Notes under the pieces: model-generated
Database searches by the model: none
What the model saw: only the letters and a program-made list of their open reading frames with translations
Told to the model about the DNA's origin: nothing
Assembly (NCBI GenBank): GCA_910584645.1
Contig: CAJUAU010000001.1
Span: 62,001 to 126,000 of the forward strand
Direction: 5' to 3'
Length of the DNA: 64,000 nucleotides
Origin: an uncultured Eubacterium sp.
GTDB lineage: Bacteria > Bacillota > Clostridia > Lachnospirales > Lachnospiraceae
Made by a program: the position numbers and the translations under genes
Part shown: positions 1-9,569 of the stretch, piece after piece
Layout of the letters: each line of letters begins with the position of its first letter
How positions within the stretch are numbered: the stretch's first letter is position 1

Positions 1-675
1 ATCCTTGTAACCCTCGTGGTTTACCTGTCCAGCAGTTACGTCGGTGCCGGCAGCTTTGATGCCAAATACATCATTGGCGTCTTCTTCGTTGGAAATGCAG
101 ACGTCTACATACTGGCACAGCTCGCCCATTACCTTTCCCGCTTTTTCTTTACTCCACAATTTATTTCGATAGTTCAGGTCACAGCTGACGGTGATCCCTT
201 TTGTCTTTGCTGCCTTGCAGGCTTCCAGGCAGATAGCAGCGACATTGTCACCGAGAGCAGGAGTGATGCCAGTAAAATGGAACCAGTCAGCCCCTTCAAA
301 AATCTTATCCCAGTTAAAATCTTCGGTGGTGGCAGTGGCGATCGAGGAGCCAGCGCGGTCGTAGATGACCTTGGAAGGTCTCTGGCTGGCGCCTTTTTCC
401 AGATAATAAATGCCGACGCGGTCACCGCCTCTTGTGATATCCTTCGTGTCCACCCCAAAACGGCGAAGAGAATTGACACCGGCCTGCCCGATCTCATGAG
501 CCGGCAGCTTAGTGACAAAGCTGGCGTCCATTCCGTAATTTGCGAGGGAAACGGCTACATTTGCCTCACCGCCGCCGTAAGTGGCGCCATAAGACTCAGC
601 CTGTACGAAACGGGTATAGCCCTCCGGTGCAAGACGCAGCATGATTTCCCCAAAAGTTACAACTTTTTTAGACAT
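1..675 (-). CDS. PfkB-family sugar kinase, probably 2-keto-3-deoxygluconate kinase (3' end outside window)
   Basis: Reading down from the ATG at 675 gives 225 codons open to the window edge. The start MSKKVVTFGEIMLRL and the glycine motif GGGEANVAVSLANYG (about residues 36-50) are typical of the ribokinase/PfkB fold, in the branch that phosphorylates 2-keto-3-deoxygluconate in hexuronate catabolism. The segments GDRVGIYYLEKGASQRPS and FHFTGITPALG fit KdgK-like kinases. The C-terminal part with the catalytic GxGD motif lies beyond the window, so substrate choice cannot be tested. GGAGGAATAAATC precedes the ATG and a consensus promoter lies just upstream. Fructokinase is the main alternative. 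The PfkB family call is firm; KDG as substrate is inferred. Confidence 0.85.
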   Translation of the reverse strand, partial: MSKKVVTFGEIMLRLAPEGYTRFVQAESYGATYGGGEANVAVSLANYGMDASFVTKLPAHEIGQAGVNSLRRFGVDTKDITRGGDRVGIYYLEKGASQRPSKVIYDRAGSSIATATTEDFNWDKIFEGADWFHFTGITPALGDNVAAICLEACKAAKTKGITVSCDLNYRNKLWSKEKAGKVMGELCQYVDVCISNEEDANDVFGIKAAGTDVTAGQVNHEGYKD

Positions 676-710
676 GATTTATTCCTCCATATATAGAATG
701 CTTAATTATG

Positions 711-739
711 ATTATAATTATCCCTTTATTTTATGTCAA
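711..739 (-). promoter_or_regulatory. Sigma-A promoter of the PfkB kinase gene
   Basis: On the minus strand TTGACA (739-734) and TATAAT (716-711) are separated by 17 nt, a perfect match to the vegetative consensus. It sits about 36 nt upstream of the kinase ATG and just overlaps the stop codon of the Nudix gene, so the kinase can be transcribed independently of its neighbour. Confidence 0.8.
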
Positions 740-1236
740 GAATGATTTGTTTCTTTCGCAGTAGGCAGCGGAATTCCGTCGAGTACCGCGGAGACCAGGG
801 TATCCTCCTGATAGGTGAGTTTCAGGGAGAACATTTCCCGTTTTTCCTCCAGAAGCCGGAAAAATATTTTATCCCCCTCCCACAGATTCAGATCCTGGAT
901 CCCGGATTTAGGAACCCAGACCAGCTCTCCTTCACTGCACTGGGCGACAGAGCGGGTATCCGCCCTGGCTGTGTATAGAAACATGTATTCGGTGGGCCAG
1001 TTGGTAGTAGTAAAGGTAATGATACCCCGCAGCCGGTAGTCAGTCAGTGTCAGTCCGGTTTCTTCCAGAACTTCCCGCCGGAGACAGTCATCCGGGGATT
1101 CTCCCGGTTCAAAATGACCGCCTACGCCGATCCATTTATCTTTGTTGATATCATTTTCCTTTTTTATGCGGTGCATCATCAGGAAACTCTCATCGTTTTC
1201 AATATAGCATAGGGTAGTAAGGGGTAATTTATTCAT
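736..1236 (-). CDS. Nudix hydrolase (MutT/8-oxo-dGTP diphosphatase type)
   Basis: The 166-residue protein carries a complete Nudix box: G-x5-E-x7-REVLEETGL, beginning at GHFEPGE (about residue 41). This box binds Mg2+ and drives hydrolysis of nucleoside diphosphates linked to another moiety. N-terminal LCYIENDESFLMMHR and the segment WIGVGGHFEPGES resemble the MutT-like 8-oxo-dGTP diphosphatases of Firmicutes. The gene is monocistronic or heads the kinase gene; its own promoter has an extended -10. AGGAGC precedes the ATG. The fold and catalytic box are directly visible; the substrate is not determined by sequence. Confidence 0.9.
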   Translation of the reverse strand: MNKLPLTTLCYIENDESFLMMHRIKKENDINKDKWIGVGGHFEPGESPDDCLRREVLEETGLTLTDYRLRGIITFTTTNWPTEYMFLYTARADTRSVAQCSEGELVWVPKSGIQDLNLWEGDKIFFRLLEEKREMFSLKLTYQEDTLVSAVLDGIPLPTAKETNHS

Positions 1237-1270
1237 AGGTGCGTGCTCCTTATCTTAGTATCATGAAACC

Positions 1271-1279
1271 ATTATAGCA
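1271..1279 (-). promoter_or_regulatory. Extended -10 promoter of the Nudix gene
   Basis: The minus strand reads TGCTATAAT, an extended -10 element, about 35 nt upstream of the Nudix start codon. No good -35 hexamer lies 16-18 nt further up, which is usual for extended -10 promoters. Confidence 0.5.
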
Positions 1280-1310
1280 CAGATTCACAGAAAAAAATGG
1301 GAGTCTCATA

Positions 1311-1390
1311 ACAAAAGTGGAATTTCGGTTACAAAATTTGAATGACGCTTTCAAAATGTGAAAGTCGATTACAAAACGGGAAGGTCGGTT
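1311..1390. repeat. Four degenerate tandem 20-bp repeats, possibly an IS end remnant
   Basis: Four consecutive 20-bp units (1311-1330, 1331-1350, 1351-1370, 1371-1390) follow the pattern ACAAAA-N4-GAA-N3-CG-N-TT with substitutions but no length change. A period of 20 does not preserve a reading frame, so this is not coding. A 14-bp palindrome GCTTTTTAAAAAGC follows at 1400-1413. Multiple short repeats of this size are typical of the ends of IS21-family elements, but no transposase gene is present. The rest of the 373-nt gap up to 1609 holds no gene that I can support. Confidence 0.5.
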
Positions 1391-1609
1391 TGCATTTGAG
1401 CTTTTTAAAAAGCGCACAGGAGGATTTAGGCAATTGATACCTCAAAAAGTGCAAATCATACCTAATGGGTTGATATCTTCTGAGCAATATGATATTTTCA
1501 GCACATTAGTAAGTTTTGTGATATTAATAAAGTCTAAAAAACAGACATGTGCTATTTATACAAAGTTTAACAGCAGTTTTACTGTAAGCATGATGAGGAG
1601 GTAAGACAA

Positions 1610-4237
1610 ATGGAACAGAGAAAAGATAAGAAAATTAAAAAATGGACGGAAAGATCTGCAGGATATAGGAAGAGCCGCGGTAAGCTGGCGGTTCCAGTGA
1701 TTACGGTACTGGCGCTGTGCCTGATTGCGGCGGCCGCGGCAGGAATCGTGCTGGCGGCTGATGGCTCCAGTCCCACAGCTGTCCAGGCAGATGCCGACAC
1801 TCTGGCAAAAACACTGGTCAGTGATGGAATTGCCTATGAGGACGCTGTGATACTGAATGGAGGCAATGGATATCAGTACGCTACGTTTACTGGTCTGCCG
1901 GAAGACTATTATGATTTCAGCGACGGTATTATCCTTTCTAACGGAAATGCTGTCAAGGCCTTTACTTCTTCGCCGTCGTACTGGGCAGGTACGAGCTGCA
2001 CAGGATATAAGGATGCTTCGGATATCGCAGGAAAAGCATATTACCGGCTCTATGAGACTTACGCCAGCTACTGTGAGACGGCAGGAGTCAACGCAAATGT
2101 CATCAACGATGCAGCGGTGTTTGCCATCAAGGTGACCCCTGCTACAAATGCTCTGTCCTTCCGATATTTCTTTGCCTCCGGCGAATATAATCAGTCCCCT
2201 CAATTCAACGACACTTTTGCATTATGGGTGGTACAGGATTTCGATGGGGCACAGGAGAAATGGAACCATATTGCGAAAATCCCAGCGGACAGGATGCCAG
2301 ATGGTGCGGTCAGCAATGATGTAAACATCCAGAACACCTGCCCCGGCCAGGACTACAAGAAGGATATTCCCGGCCTCTACAAGTATAACGATTACAAGAA
2401 CATTGGCTATCTGGGCTGCACCGAGGCACTGGATGCGGAAATTGACACCCTGACACCAGGTGAGCCTGTATGGGTGGTTATGGCAATTGGCGATGCCGGC
2501 GACCGCAGCGTGGATTCGGCAGTGTTTATCAAGGCAAAAAGCATCAAGTATACCAAGGCCAGCGAAAAGAGTATCACTTATGACGCCGAGGGCGGCGCAT
2601 TCAGCAGTGGAGAAACGAAGACCGTCAGAAATGTACCGTCGGGCAGCAGCTATATGGTGGGCGAGGGGATCGACACCCCTGTCCGGACAGGATATAGTTT
2701 TGATGGCTGGTATACTGCCGCCGGGGACGGAGAGAAGGTCCAGGGCAGTGTCACGGCGGAAACGGATACCACCTACTACGCACATTGGAAGCCAGTTACA
2801 GGCACCGTCACTGTGCCTGTGGAAAAGGACGGCGGGGATATGCCGGCCGGAACGACGGTGGAGCTGCGGCAGAATGGTGTGACAGCATACACTCTTACCC
2901 AGAGCGGGACATCCTGGACTGCTGACGGCATTCTAAATGGTACATACAAGGTGTTTGTAAACGGCGAGGACGCGGAGCGCAGCGTAATAGTGAACGCCGC
3001 CGCACCGGGCAGCACATTCTCTGCTGAAGCAGTAAACTATTATACCATCACTGTAAAGGTGACACTGGACGGCAGTGCGTGGTCCGGCCAGACGGTGGAA
3101 CTATCAGACGGTACGCGGCTTACCGGGAGTGGAACTTACACCACAGTCCTGCGGGAGAAGAATTCTGGGAACAGCTATACCGTCCGGGTGCGTGGCGAAG
3201 ACAAGGGAGCTGTTCATGTGACAGCATCGGGAAACAGATCTGTCACCGCTGCCTACCACACCATCCAGGTCGCGGTAAAGGACACCACAGCCTGGACTGA
3301 CGCCTCTGTTACCTTGCGAAGGGATGGGGTGGATGTCCACAGGCTGGCCTATAACAGCCAGGCAAAGAAGTATGAAAGCATTCTTCCGGCAAATGACGCG
3401 GCGGTATACAACATTTTTGTAGACGGCAGGGACGCGGGCAAAACGGTAAGTGTTAGCAGTAAAACAGCGGTGGTTACCTTTTACACCGCCACGGTGAAGA
3501 TTACCGGGGGCTTTTCCAATATGCCCGTGGCTATTACAAGCGGAACGGACAGCTACACCCTGACCGGCGGGGACACAAAGGGAACTGCCTACACCTGCAA
3601 ACATGTCCTTGACCGGGGCAGTGGTGGTTACACTATTACCGTAGGCGGCACGGTCGGGACGGTGACAAATAAGGTTACCAGTGCCACCACAGTAAATCTG
3701 ACCTATCATACTGTCACCTTCAAAAACGCCAGCGGCGGAACCCACGTCACACAGTATGTCCTGAGCGGAAAGCAGGCACAGAATGTCTCCGCTCCCATCA
3801 AAGAGGGCGGTGTATTTATGGGCTGGGCTGCTACTTCCGGGGCGGCAAGCGCAAACTTTAGTTTCAATACGGCGATTACGGCTGCCAAAACCCTGTACCC
3901 GGTTTACGAGGCGGCGGGCATCAAGCTGGGAGAACATATTCAGACAGGCAGCACCAGTGCCTACACCTATCAGCTTCCCAATCTGAGGATCAGAGGATAC
4001 GCATCTGTTTCTTCGGTTGTTCTGACGGTGACGAACTGCTCTGATGTTACAGTGGGAAGCGGTATTACAAAAAAGACGGCTCTGGACACGGGCGGAAACG
4101 GCACAGTCATCCTGACTTTTGGCAGCGGGACTACAAGTGCGGCTGCAGAGACCAAGCTGCGGAGCATGACCGTGAAGGTGAAGGATGCCACAAAAAATCA
4201 TACCATTCAGGCTGTTGTTTACGGCGGTCAATATTAA
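1610..4237 (+). CDS. Secreted/membrane-anchored repeat protein with choice-of-anchor-L-like and InlB B-repeat domains
   Basis: 875 residues starting at an ATG preceded by GAGGAGG. A basic N-terminus is followed by a hydrophobic segment (about 27-50) ending in a possible signal peptidase site. Residues about 60-310 (SDGIILSNGNAV, FFASGEYNQSPQFNDTFALWV) resemble the choice-of-anchor L domain of surface proteins. An InlB/Listeria-Bacteroides repeat (GYSFDGWYTAAGDGEKV...YYAHW) lies near 320-393, several small beta-sandwich repeats with TVELRQNG-type strands follow, and a second InlB-like repeat lies near 697-768. No LPxTG sorting signal is visible. It is followed 16 nt later by another giant secreted protein, so both may form one surface module. 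The function is not known; adhesion is an inference. Confidence 0.8.
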   Translation: MEQRKDKKIKKWTERSAGYRKSRGKLAVPVITVLALCLIAAAAAGIVLAADGSSPTAVQADADTLAKTLVSDGIAYEDAVILNGGNGYQYATFTGLPEDYYDFSDGIILSNGNAVKAFTSSPSYWAGTSCTGYKDASDIAGKAYYRLYETYASYCETAGVNANVINDAAVFAIKVTPATNALSFRYFFASGEYNQSPQFNDTFALWVVQDFDGAQEKWNHIAKIPADRMPDGAVSNDVNIQNTCPGQDYKKDIPGLYKYNDYKNIGYLGCTEALDAEIDTLTPGEPVWVVMAIGDAGDRSVDSAVFIKAKSIKYTKASEKSITYDAEGGAFSSGETKTVRNVPSGSSYMVGEGIDTPVRTGYSFDGWYTAAGDGEKVQGSVTAETDTTYYAHWKPVTGTVTVPVEKDGGDMPAGTTVELRQNGVTAYTLTQSGTSWTADGILNGTYKVFVNGEDAERSVIVNAAAPGSTFSAEAVNYYTITVKVTLDGSAWSGQTVELSDGTRLTGSGTYTTVLREKNSGNSYTVRVRGEDKGAVHVTASGNRSVTAAYHTIQVAVKDTTAWTDASVTLRRDGVDVHRLAYNSQAKKYESILPANDAAVYNIFVDGRDAGKTVSVSSKTAVVTFYTATVKITGGFSNMPVAITSGTDSYTLTGGDTKGTAYTCKHVLDRGSGGYTITVGGTVGTVTNKVTSATTVNLTYHTVTFKNASGGTHVTQYVLSGKQAQNVSAPIKEGGVFMGWAATSGAASANFSFNTAITAAKTLYPVYEAAGIKLGEHIQTGSTSAYTYQLPNLRIRGYASVSSVVLTVTNCSDVTVGSGITKKTALDTGGNGTVILTFGSGTTSAAAETKLRSMTVKVKDATKNHTIQAVVYGGQY

Positions 4238-4253
4238 GAAAGGGGGCAAGAGC

Positions 4254-7200
4254 ATGAATCATTCTAAGAATAAGAGAAATCACAAAAGCATGAAGAATTA
4301 TTGGAGACAGCTGCTGTCCCTGGTTCTGTGCGCTGCGCTGATACTGGGTATGCAGCCAGTCCAGAACTCTGCGCTGGCGGCGAGTACATATTCCGGTGCA
4401 GCCATTACGGTGGACATTTCGGCGGCGAGGTATTATTACTCTGACGGCAATTCAGACAACCCAGGCGATTTCGGCAGTACCGGGGAAAAACAAAGCCTGT
4501 CTGCAACTTCCACCAAACTCACCTTTTCAACGCCAAATAAGCCGGCTACACAGAGATGCATGATGGCATATGTCCCCTTTTCGGTGTCTGTGACGGTTCC
4601 GGCGTATACTACCAGAACCTGTAATATGAGTTTTTCCCTTGATTTATCGGCAAGCACAGGTTCTCAGGCAGGCATTTTTGCAGAGCTTCTAAAAGGTGGC
4701 GTTCCAAGCAGATTTAATAACGGTCAAAATGCAGATTACGGAGAAAATACGGTGCTGCGTATTTATAGTGGCTCATCCGATCCATCAGCCAACGGGTCTG
4801 CAGTGCATACCGTTACCTACGAAAACCATACGGCGTCGGAAGTGACAAAGACGGAAAATTTTGTGTTTTTCTGCGGGAACCGAAAGGTGGGTTTGTATCA
4901 ACCCAAACCCACTTACAACTGTGAACTGACCGGCATTACCTACGATGATGCACATGATACTAAAACGGTTTCTTTCGATGCCAACGGTGGCTCAGTTGAT
5001 ACGGCAAACAAAACCGTGACCTACTATGACAAGTATGGCGATCTGCCGACACCGGCCCGGACAGGCTATACCTTTGCGGGCTGGTACACAGCGGCCAGCG
5101 GAGGAACCCAGGTGACGAGTGCCACTACGGTGGCTGTGAATGCGGGGAGTACCCTCTATGCCCACTGGACAGCGGATGACTATACTGTTACTTTTGATAA
5201 GAATGGCGGAGATACACCATCCCAGGCAAGCAAGACTGTGACCTACGACAGCACCTATGGAACCCTGGCAACTGTCAGCCGGACAGGATATACCTTTGCG
5301 GGCTGGTACACAGCGGCCAGCGGAGGAACCCAGGTGACGAATACTACCACGGTGGGTACAGCCAAGAACCATACTATCTATGCTCACTGGACGGCAAACA
5401 GTTACACTGTCTCCTTTGACAAGAATGGCGGAGATACGCCATCCCAGGCAAGCAAGACTGTGACTTACGACAGCACTTATGGAACCCTGGCAACTGTCAG
5501 CCGGACAGGATATACCTTTGCAGGCTGGTACACGGAGAAGGAAGGCGGTACACGGGTAACGGACGCCACCAAGGTAACTACCGCAGGCAGCCATACTATT
5601 TATGCCCACTGGACGCCGAATACCTACACTATCACCTTTTCTGGCGCAGTCAGCGGAAGTGGAAGCACAGATTATACCTATGTGCAGAGTGGTACCATCC
5701 CTTTTCCGCAGGCAGTGGATCAGACGGGCAGCGGCAAATATTTTACTGGCTGGAAGCTGACAACCTCTCCTGCCACCAAGCCCACCGTGAACGGTACGGC
5801 GGTGAATACGTCTGCTCTCTATCAGCCCGGCCAGGCACTGGCATTTAATGGCGGTGCTTTGGGCAATATGACTTTTACCGCTCAATATACTTCCTTGACA
5901 GGAACATCCTCCACTTCGGAGATGCTGACAATCTCAGGGAAAAGTTCTATACCTGCGCCGCCTGCGAAAGTTACCTATACTGTGAAAGTGACGGGAAATG
6001 ACAGTTTGAAGGCGCTCACCATCGGCGGTGTCACCGTTACCCGAAATGGGACGGAGGATTTTGTGCTGACTACCACCGGGAACGGCAGTAAATCTGTGGT
6101 CATTGAGGGGGAGGACGCAGGGAGCGTCACCGCTAATGGGACCCTTACGGTAACTTATAAAACCCTGACCGTTACTGTCAATGCCAACAAAGCGGTAACT
6201 CTCCAGGGCGGTCCTGCACTTACCCGCTCGGGTCCTGTGGGCGGTGTCTATACTTATAGCTATACCGCCCGTGATCCTGGCAGCAGTTCTTTCCCTGTCT
6301 TAGTGGATGGTGCGGAAACTGGAAAAACAGTTAGCTATGGAAATAAAACGGCACTGACTTATTATACTGCCACTGCTGCAATTACTACACAATCCGGTGC
6401 GTCAGTCAGCTCGGTGGAACTGGTCTGCGGAAGTAAAACCCTGGTCATGAGTACGTCAGATTCCAATCAGTATACCTGCACAGGCCTGAATGATGGCACG
6501 ACTTATACCCTCCGGGTAAACGGCACCAGTGTCAGCGGTCAGACCACGAATTTTTCTGCCAATAAGACGCTTAGTGCTACTATATATACCAGAACAGTCA
6601 CCACAAAGCTGGACGGTGAATCTGCAGATATTCCCGGCGTAGGCGATGTCAAAATCGGCGGTCTGAGTGCAGCACAAACCGGCGTTGGAACTTATCTGGC
6701 AACAAAGGTGGGGACGTCCATCGGGAGTACGGTTTCCATCAACGGCTCATCTGTAACTGCTGCCAGCGGCGTGGTGGATTACTACACCGTTACCTATGAC
6801 ACAAACGGCGGGAGCAGTGCGCCTGTGGACAGCAATATTTATCTCAAAGGCACCAAAGCTGCCGTTCTGGGCCAGGGCGGGATGGTAAAAGCGGGATGTT
6901 CTTTCCTGGGCTGGAAAAATGGCAGCACGAATATAGGCGTGGGAGAGATGGTTGCTGTAAACGACAAAACTACCCTTACTGCCTGGTGGCAGGAAAATGC
7001 CTCCTGCGAGGTGAGATGGCAGACCCCCGGCGGGGAGCCGCAGTATGGCACGCTGGTGGAGGCTCTGGATGCCGCCGGGACTGCTCCCGATGTGACGATC
7101 ACTGTGCAGGAGGGCAGGACTGCCAGTCTTCCTGTGGATCATATCCTTCCAGAGAGTGCAAAGCTCATCGTGCCAGCAGGGACAAAGGTAGTTTCCGATG

Positions 7201-9512
7201 CGGGCGGAGCAGTTCTGACTGCAGAAGGCAGGATTGAGAATGCCGGTAGCTTTGATGCGTCCATCGGAACATTACATATCACGGAAAGTGGGAAACTCAT
7301 TAACACTGGGACAGTTCTCTGGAATATTATGCCCAATGCTGGCAAGATAGACAACACAGGCGGCACCCTCGGCGGAAAGGTGGAGAATACTGACGACGGT
7401 ACTGTGGAGGGCGGTACGATTACCGGAACGGTCACAGGCGGTACGGTTGCAGGACCTCTCACCGATGAGGGGACGATCAAGGATGCAACCATAACCGGGC
7501 CGATCGACCTCCCCACTGGCGGGGAAATTATAGATTCTGTTGTCAACGGAACCGTATTAGACAAAGGCGGGGATCTGTCCTATACCGAAGAACATGACGG
7601 AACTGGTGTGGTCACACCTCCCGGCGGCAGCGGCACAGGCAGTACCCTGGTGCAGAAGCTGTTGGATGCCCTGGGCGGCGCGGCAGTGGAATCTCCTGCC
7701 GGAACCGTGAAACTTGTGACGGATGTGAACCTTAGCATTGATTCGCTTATTATCGACGACGATGTGGTTATCGATCTGAACGGTCACACTATTATCGGGC
7801 CGGAAGGCAAGCCTGCTATCCAGGTCGGGGGTGGAAATGTGACCATCAAGGACTCCTCTGACCCTGGCAAAGGCTTAATCATCGGTGGAAACGGCGGTGA
7901 AGGGGAGCCCGGCGCGCCCGGCATTGAGAACAAAGGCAATGGTACGGTTACCATTGAGGGCGGCAAAGTGGAAGGCGGCAGCGGTGGCAAGGACGGTGAC
8001 GGCGGAGCCGGCATCAAAAATACTGGCGATGGTGATGTGGTTGTCATAGGCGGCGAAGTCAGTGGCGGCGACGGAGGTTTTGGAGAACCTGGCGGAAAAG
8101 GTGGCAGCGGTATCGAGAACATCGGTGATGGTGAAGTAAATATCGACGGCGGCAAAGTAGAAGGCGGCAGCGGCAATGACGGCGGCGACGGTGGCAATGG
8201 TGTGACCAATACCGGTGATGGTACCGTGGAGGTTACAGGTGGAGGAGTTACCGGAGGCACAGGCGGCAGAACCGGCGAGGGAGAAGGAGGCCAGGGCGGC
8301 AAAGGCATCGACAGCGACCCGGACAAGGCTGCTGTTGACCCTGATATTTCTGTAAGTGCAGGCGAAGGTGGTGTCGGCGGAGATGGGAAAGTTACCCTCC
8401 GAAGCGTGACCCCCACCATTGACACAATTCCTGACCAGGACTATACTGGCGCGGAGATCAAACCTGCTGTAGTGGTCCGGGACGGTGCGGATGTTATCCC
8501 TGCTGACGAGTATGTTGTAGAATACAAGGATAATATCCATGAAGGAACTGCAACTGTTACCGTAAAGGATAAACCGAATAAAGAAAATGCGCTGTATAAG
8601 CTTACGGTTATAACCACAACGTTTGTGATCAGGGGAGAGCCGAAGCCAACCCCAACCCCGGAACCAGGAGAAACAGCAGCGCCGTCAGCAAAGCCATCAC
8701 CACAGCCGGGGACCCCAACCCCGGAACCAGGAGGAACGGCAGCGCCGTCGGCGAAGCCATCACCACAGCCGGGGACCCCAACCCCGGAACCAGGAGGAAC
8801 GGCAGCGCCGTCGGTGAAGCCATCACCACAGCCGGGGACCCCAACCCCGGAACCAGGAGGAATGGCAGCGCCGTCGGCAGAGCCGGGAGCAGCAGATTCC
8901 CCGTATGAATCTGGACAGACAGGAAACCAGATCGAGAAAAGAAAGGACTTATCCATTTTTCTGGTGACCGGTAAGCAAAAAGACAAAAACAGCATGAGGC
9001 TGACATGGCAAAAGTATAAGGGTGCGTCTGGCTATGAAATTTACTGGTCATATTGCGATGGCAAGAGAAGCTTCAAAAAGGCGGGGACTGTAAAAGCATC
9101 GGGAAAACGGACGTTTATTCATAGGAAATGTAAGAAAGACAAAGCTTATAAATACTATATCGCTGCTTATGAAATGAGGGGAGGAAAAAAGGAATACATC
9201 GCAAAATCCCCAATCATCCATGTGGCGATGAAATATGAGAAGCGCACTAATGTGAAAAGGATTTCCGTAAATAAAGCCCAGGTAACATTGAAACGGAGAA
9301 AATCGTTCCAGATCAAGGCAGAACTTGTCTTGTGGGACAGAAAGAAAAAGGCTCTGAGCCATGCGCCGGCCCTGCGGTATTACAGCAGTAACAGGAAAGT
9401 GGCGGCAGTAAACGAAAAAGGAAAGATCACTGCAAAGGGCAGGGGGAGCTGTACAGTCTGCCTCGTTGCCAACAATGGATTGATAAAGAAAATAAAGGTA
9501 AAGGTGAAATAG
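4254..9512 (+). CDS. Giant secreted repeat protein (InlB repeats, Gly-rich, Pro-rich and Big2-like C-terminus)
   Basis: I start at the ATG at 4254 (after AAAGGGGGCAAGAGC) rather than an in-frame codon 69 nt earlier; this gives 1752 residues beginning with a clear signal peptide (SLVLCAALILGMQPVQNSALAA). After an N-terminal beta-rich domain come three Listeria-Bacteroides repeats (about 236-456, GYTFAGWYTAASGGTQVT), then beta-sandwich repeats, a region of short GxI/GTV repeats like a beta-helix, a Gly/Asp-rich region (about 1212-1362, units such as GIENKGNGTVTIEGG), a Pro-rich 21-residue repeat, a fibronectin-III-like segment (about 1577-1658) and a C-terminal Big2-like Ig domain (VKRISVNKAQVTLKRRKSF). 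No sortase motif is seen. Probably a cell-surface or matrix protein; the ligand is unknown. Confidence 0.85.
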   Translation: MNHSKNKRNHKSMKNYWRQLLSLVLCAALILGMQPVQNSALAASTYSGAAITVDISAARYYYSDGNSDNPGDFGSTGEKQSLSATSTKLTFSTPNKPATQRCMMAYVPFSVSVTVPAYTTRTCNMSFSLDLSASTGSQAGIFAELLKGGVPSRFNNGQNADYGENTVLRIYSGSSDPSANGSAVHTVTYENHTASEVTKTENFVFFCGNRKVGLYQPKPTYNCELTGITYDDAHDTKTVSFDANGGSVDTANKTVTYYDKYGDLPTPARTGYTFAGWYTAASGGTQVTSATTVAVNAGSTLYAHWTADDYTVTFDKNGGDTPSQASKTVTYDSTYGTLATVSRTGYTFAGWYTAASGGTQVTNTTTVGTAKNHTIYAHWTANSYTVSFDKNGGDTPSQASKTVTYDSTYGTLATVSRTGYTFAGWYTEKEGGTRVTDATKVTTAGSHTIYAHWTPNTYTITFSGAVSGSGSTDYTYVQSGTIPFPQAVDQTGSGKYFTGWKLTTSPATKPTVNGTAVNTSALYQPGQALAFNGGALGNMTFTAQYTSLTGTSSTSEMLTISGKSSIPAPPAKVTYTVKVTGNDSLKALTIGGVTVTRNGTEDFVLTTTGNGSKSVVIEGEDAGSVTANGTLTVTYKTLTVTVNANKAVTLQGGPALTRSGPVGGVYTYSYTARDPGSSSFPVLVDGAETGKTVSYGNKTALTYYTATAAITTQSGASVSSVELVCGSKTLVMSTSDSNQYTCTGLNDGTTYTLRVNGTSVSGQTTNFSANKTLSATIYTRTVTTKLDGESADIPGVGDVKIGGLSAAQTGVGTYLATKVGTSIGSTVSINGSSVTAASGVVDYYTVTYDTNGGSSAPVDSNIYLKGTKAAVLGQGGMVKAGCSFLGWKNGSTNIGVGEMVAVNDKTTLTAWWQENASCEVRWQTPGGEPQYGTLVEALDAAGTAPDVTITVQEGRTASLPVDHILPESAKLIVPAGTKVVSDAGGAVLTAEGRIENAGSFDASIGTLHITESGKLINTGTVLWNIMPNAGKIDNTGGTLGGKVENTDDGTVEGGTITGTVTGGTVAGPLTDEGTIKDATITGPIDLPTGGEIIDSVVNGTVLDKGGDLSYTEEHDGTGVVTPPGGSGTGSTLVQKLLDALGGAAVESPAGTVKLVTDVNLSIDSLIIDDDVVIDLNGHTIIGPEGKPAIQVGGGNVTIKDSSDPGKGLIIGGNGGEGEPGAPGIENKGNGTVTIEGGKVEGGSGGKDGDGGAGIKNTGDGDVVVIGGEVSGGDGGFGEPGGKGGSGIENIGDGEVNIDGGKVEGGSGNDGGDGGNGVTNTGDGTVEVTGGGVTGGTGGRTGEGEGGQGGKGIDSDPDKAAVDPDISVSAGEGGVGGDGKVTLRSVTPTIDTIPDQDYTGAEIKPAVVVRDGADVIPADEYVVEYKDNIHEGTATVTVKDKPNKENALYKLTVITTTFVIRGEPKPTPTPEPGETAAPSAKPSPQPGTPTPEPGGTAAPSAKPSPQPGTPTPEPGGTAAPSVKPSPQPGTPTPEPGGMAAPSAEPGAADSPYESGQTGNQIEKRKDLSIFLVTGKQKDKNSMRLTWQKYKGASGYEIYWSYCDGKRSFKKAGTVKASGKRTFIHRKCKKDKAYKYYIAAYEMRGGKKEYIAKSPIIHVAMKYEKRTNVKRISVNKAQVTLKRRKSFQIKAELVLWDRKKKALSHAPALRYYSSNRKVAAVNEKGKITAKGRGSCTVCLVANNGLIKKIKVKVK
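4966..5620 (+). repeat. Three InlB-type repeats, two nearly identical in DNA
   Basis: Three units of the Listeria-Bacteroides repeat are encoded in a row. Units two and three have a 222-bp period and share almost identical DNA for about 100 bp (around 5213-5308 and 5435-5530), indicating recent duplication. Unequal recombination here could change the repeat number. Confidence 0.85.
8649..8890 (+). repeat. 63-bp tandem repeat encoding a Pro-rich linker
   Basis: About four copies of a 63-bp unit encode 21-residue blocks of the type TPTPEPGGTAAPSAKPSPQPG. Only a few bases differ between copies. Such Pro/Ala/Ser-rich spacers often cross the cell wall; copy number may vary between strains. Confidence 0.9.
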
Positions 9513-9569
9513 AAAATAGAGATACTACCTGAATCTTGGAATGGATGTTGGGCATGCAGGACACAGATG

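Noticed and set aside
1311..1390. Short tandem repeats considered as a CRISPR array
   Set aside because: Units are contiguous without spacers and only 20 bp, and no cas genes are present.
3104..4255. Long open frame on the minus strand (383 codons) opposite the first repeat protein
   Set aside because: It is antisense to a gene with signal peptide, recognisable domains and a good ribosome site; its translation has no domain-like pattern and follows from the codon composition of the real gene.
7784..8425. Minus-strand proline-rich frame
   Set aside because: It mirrors the Gly-rich repeats of the giant surface protein; complement of GGN codons gives Pro codons automatically.
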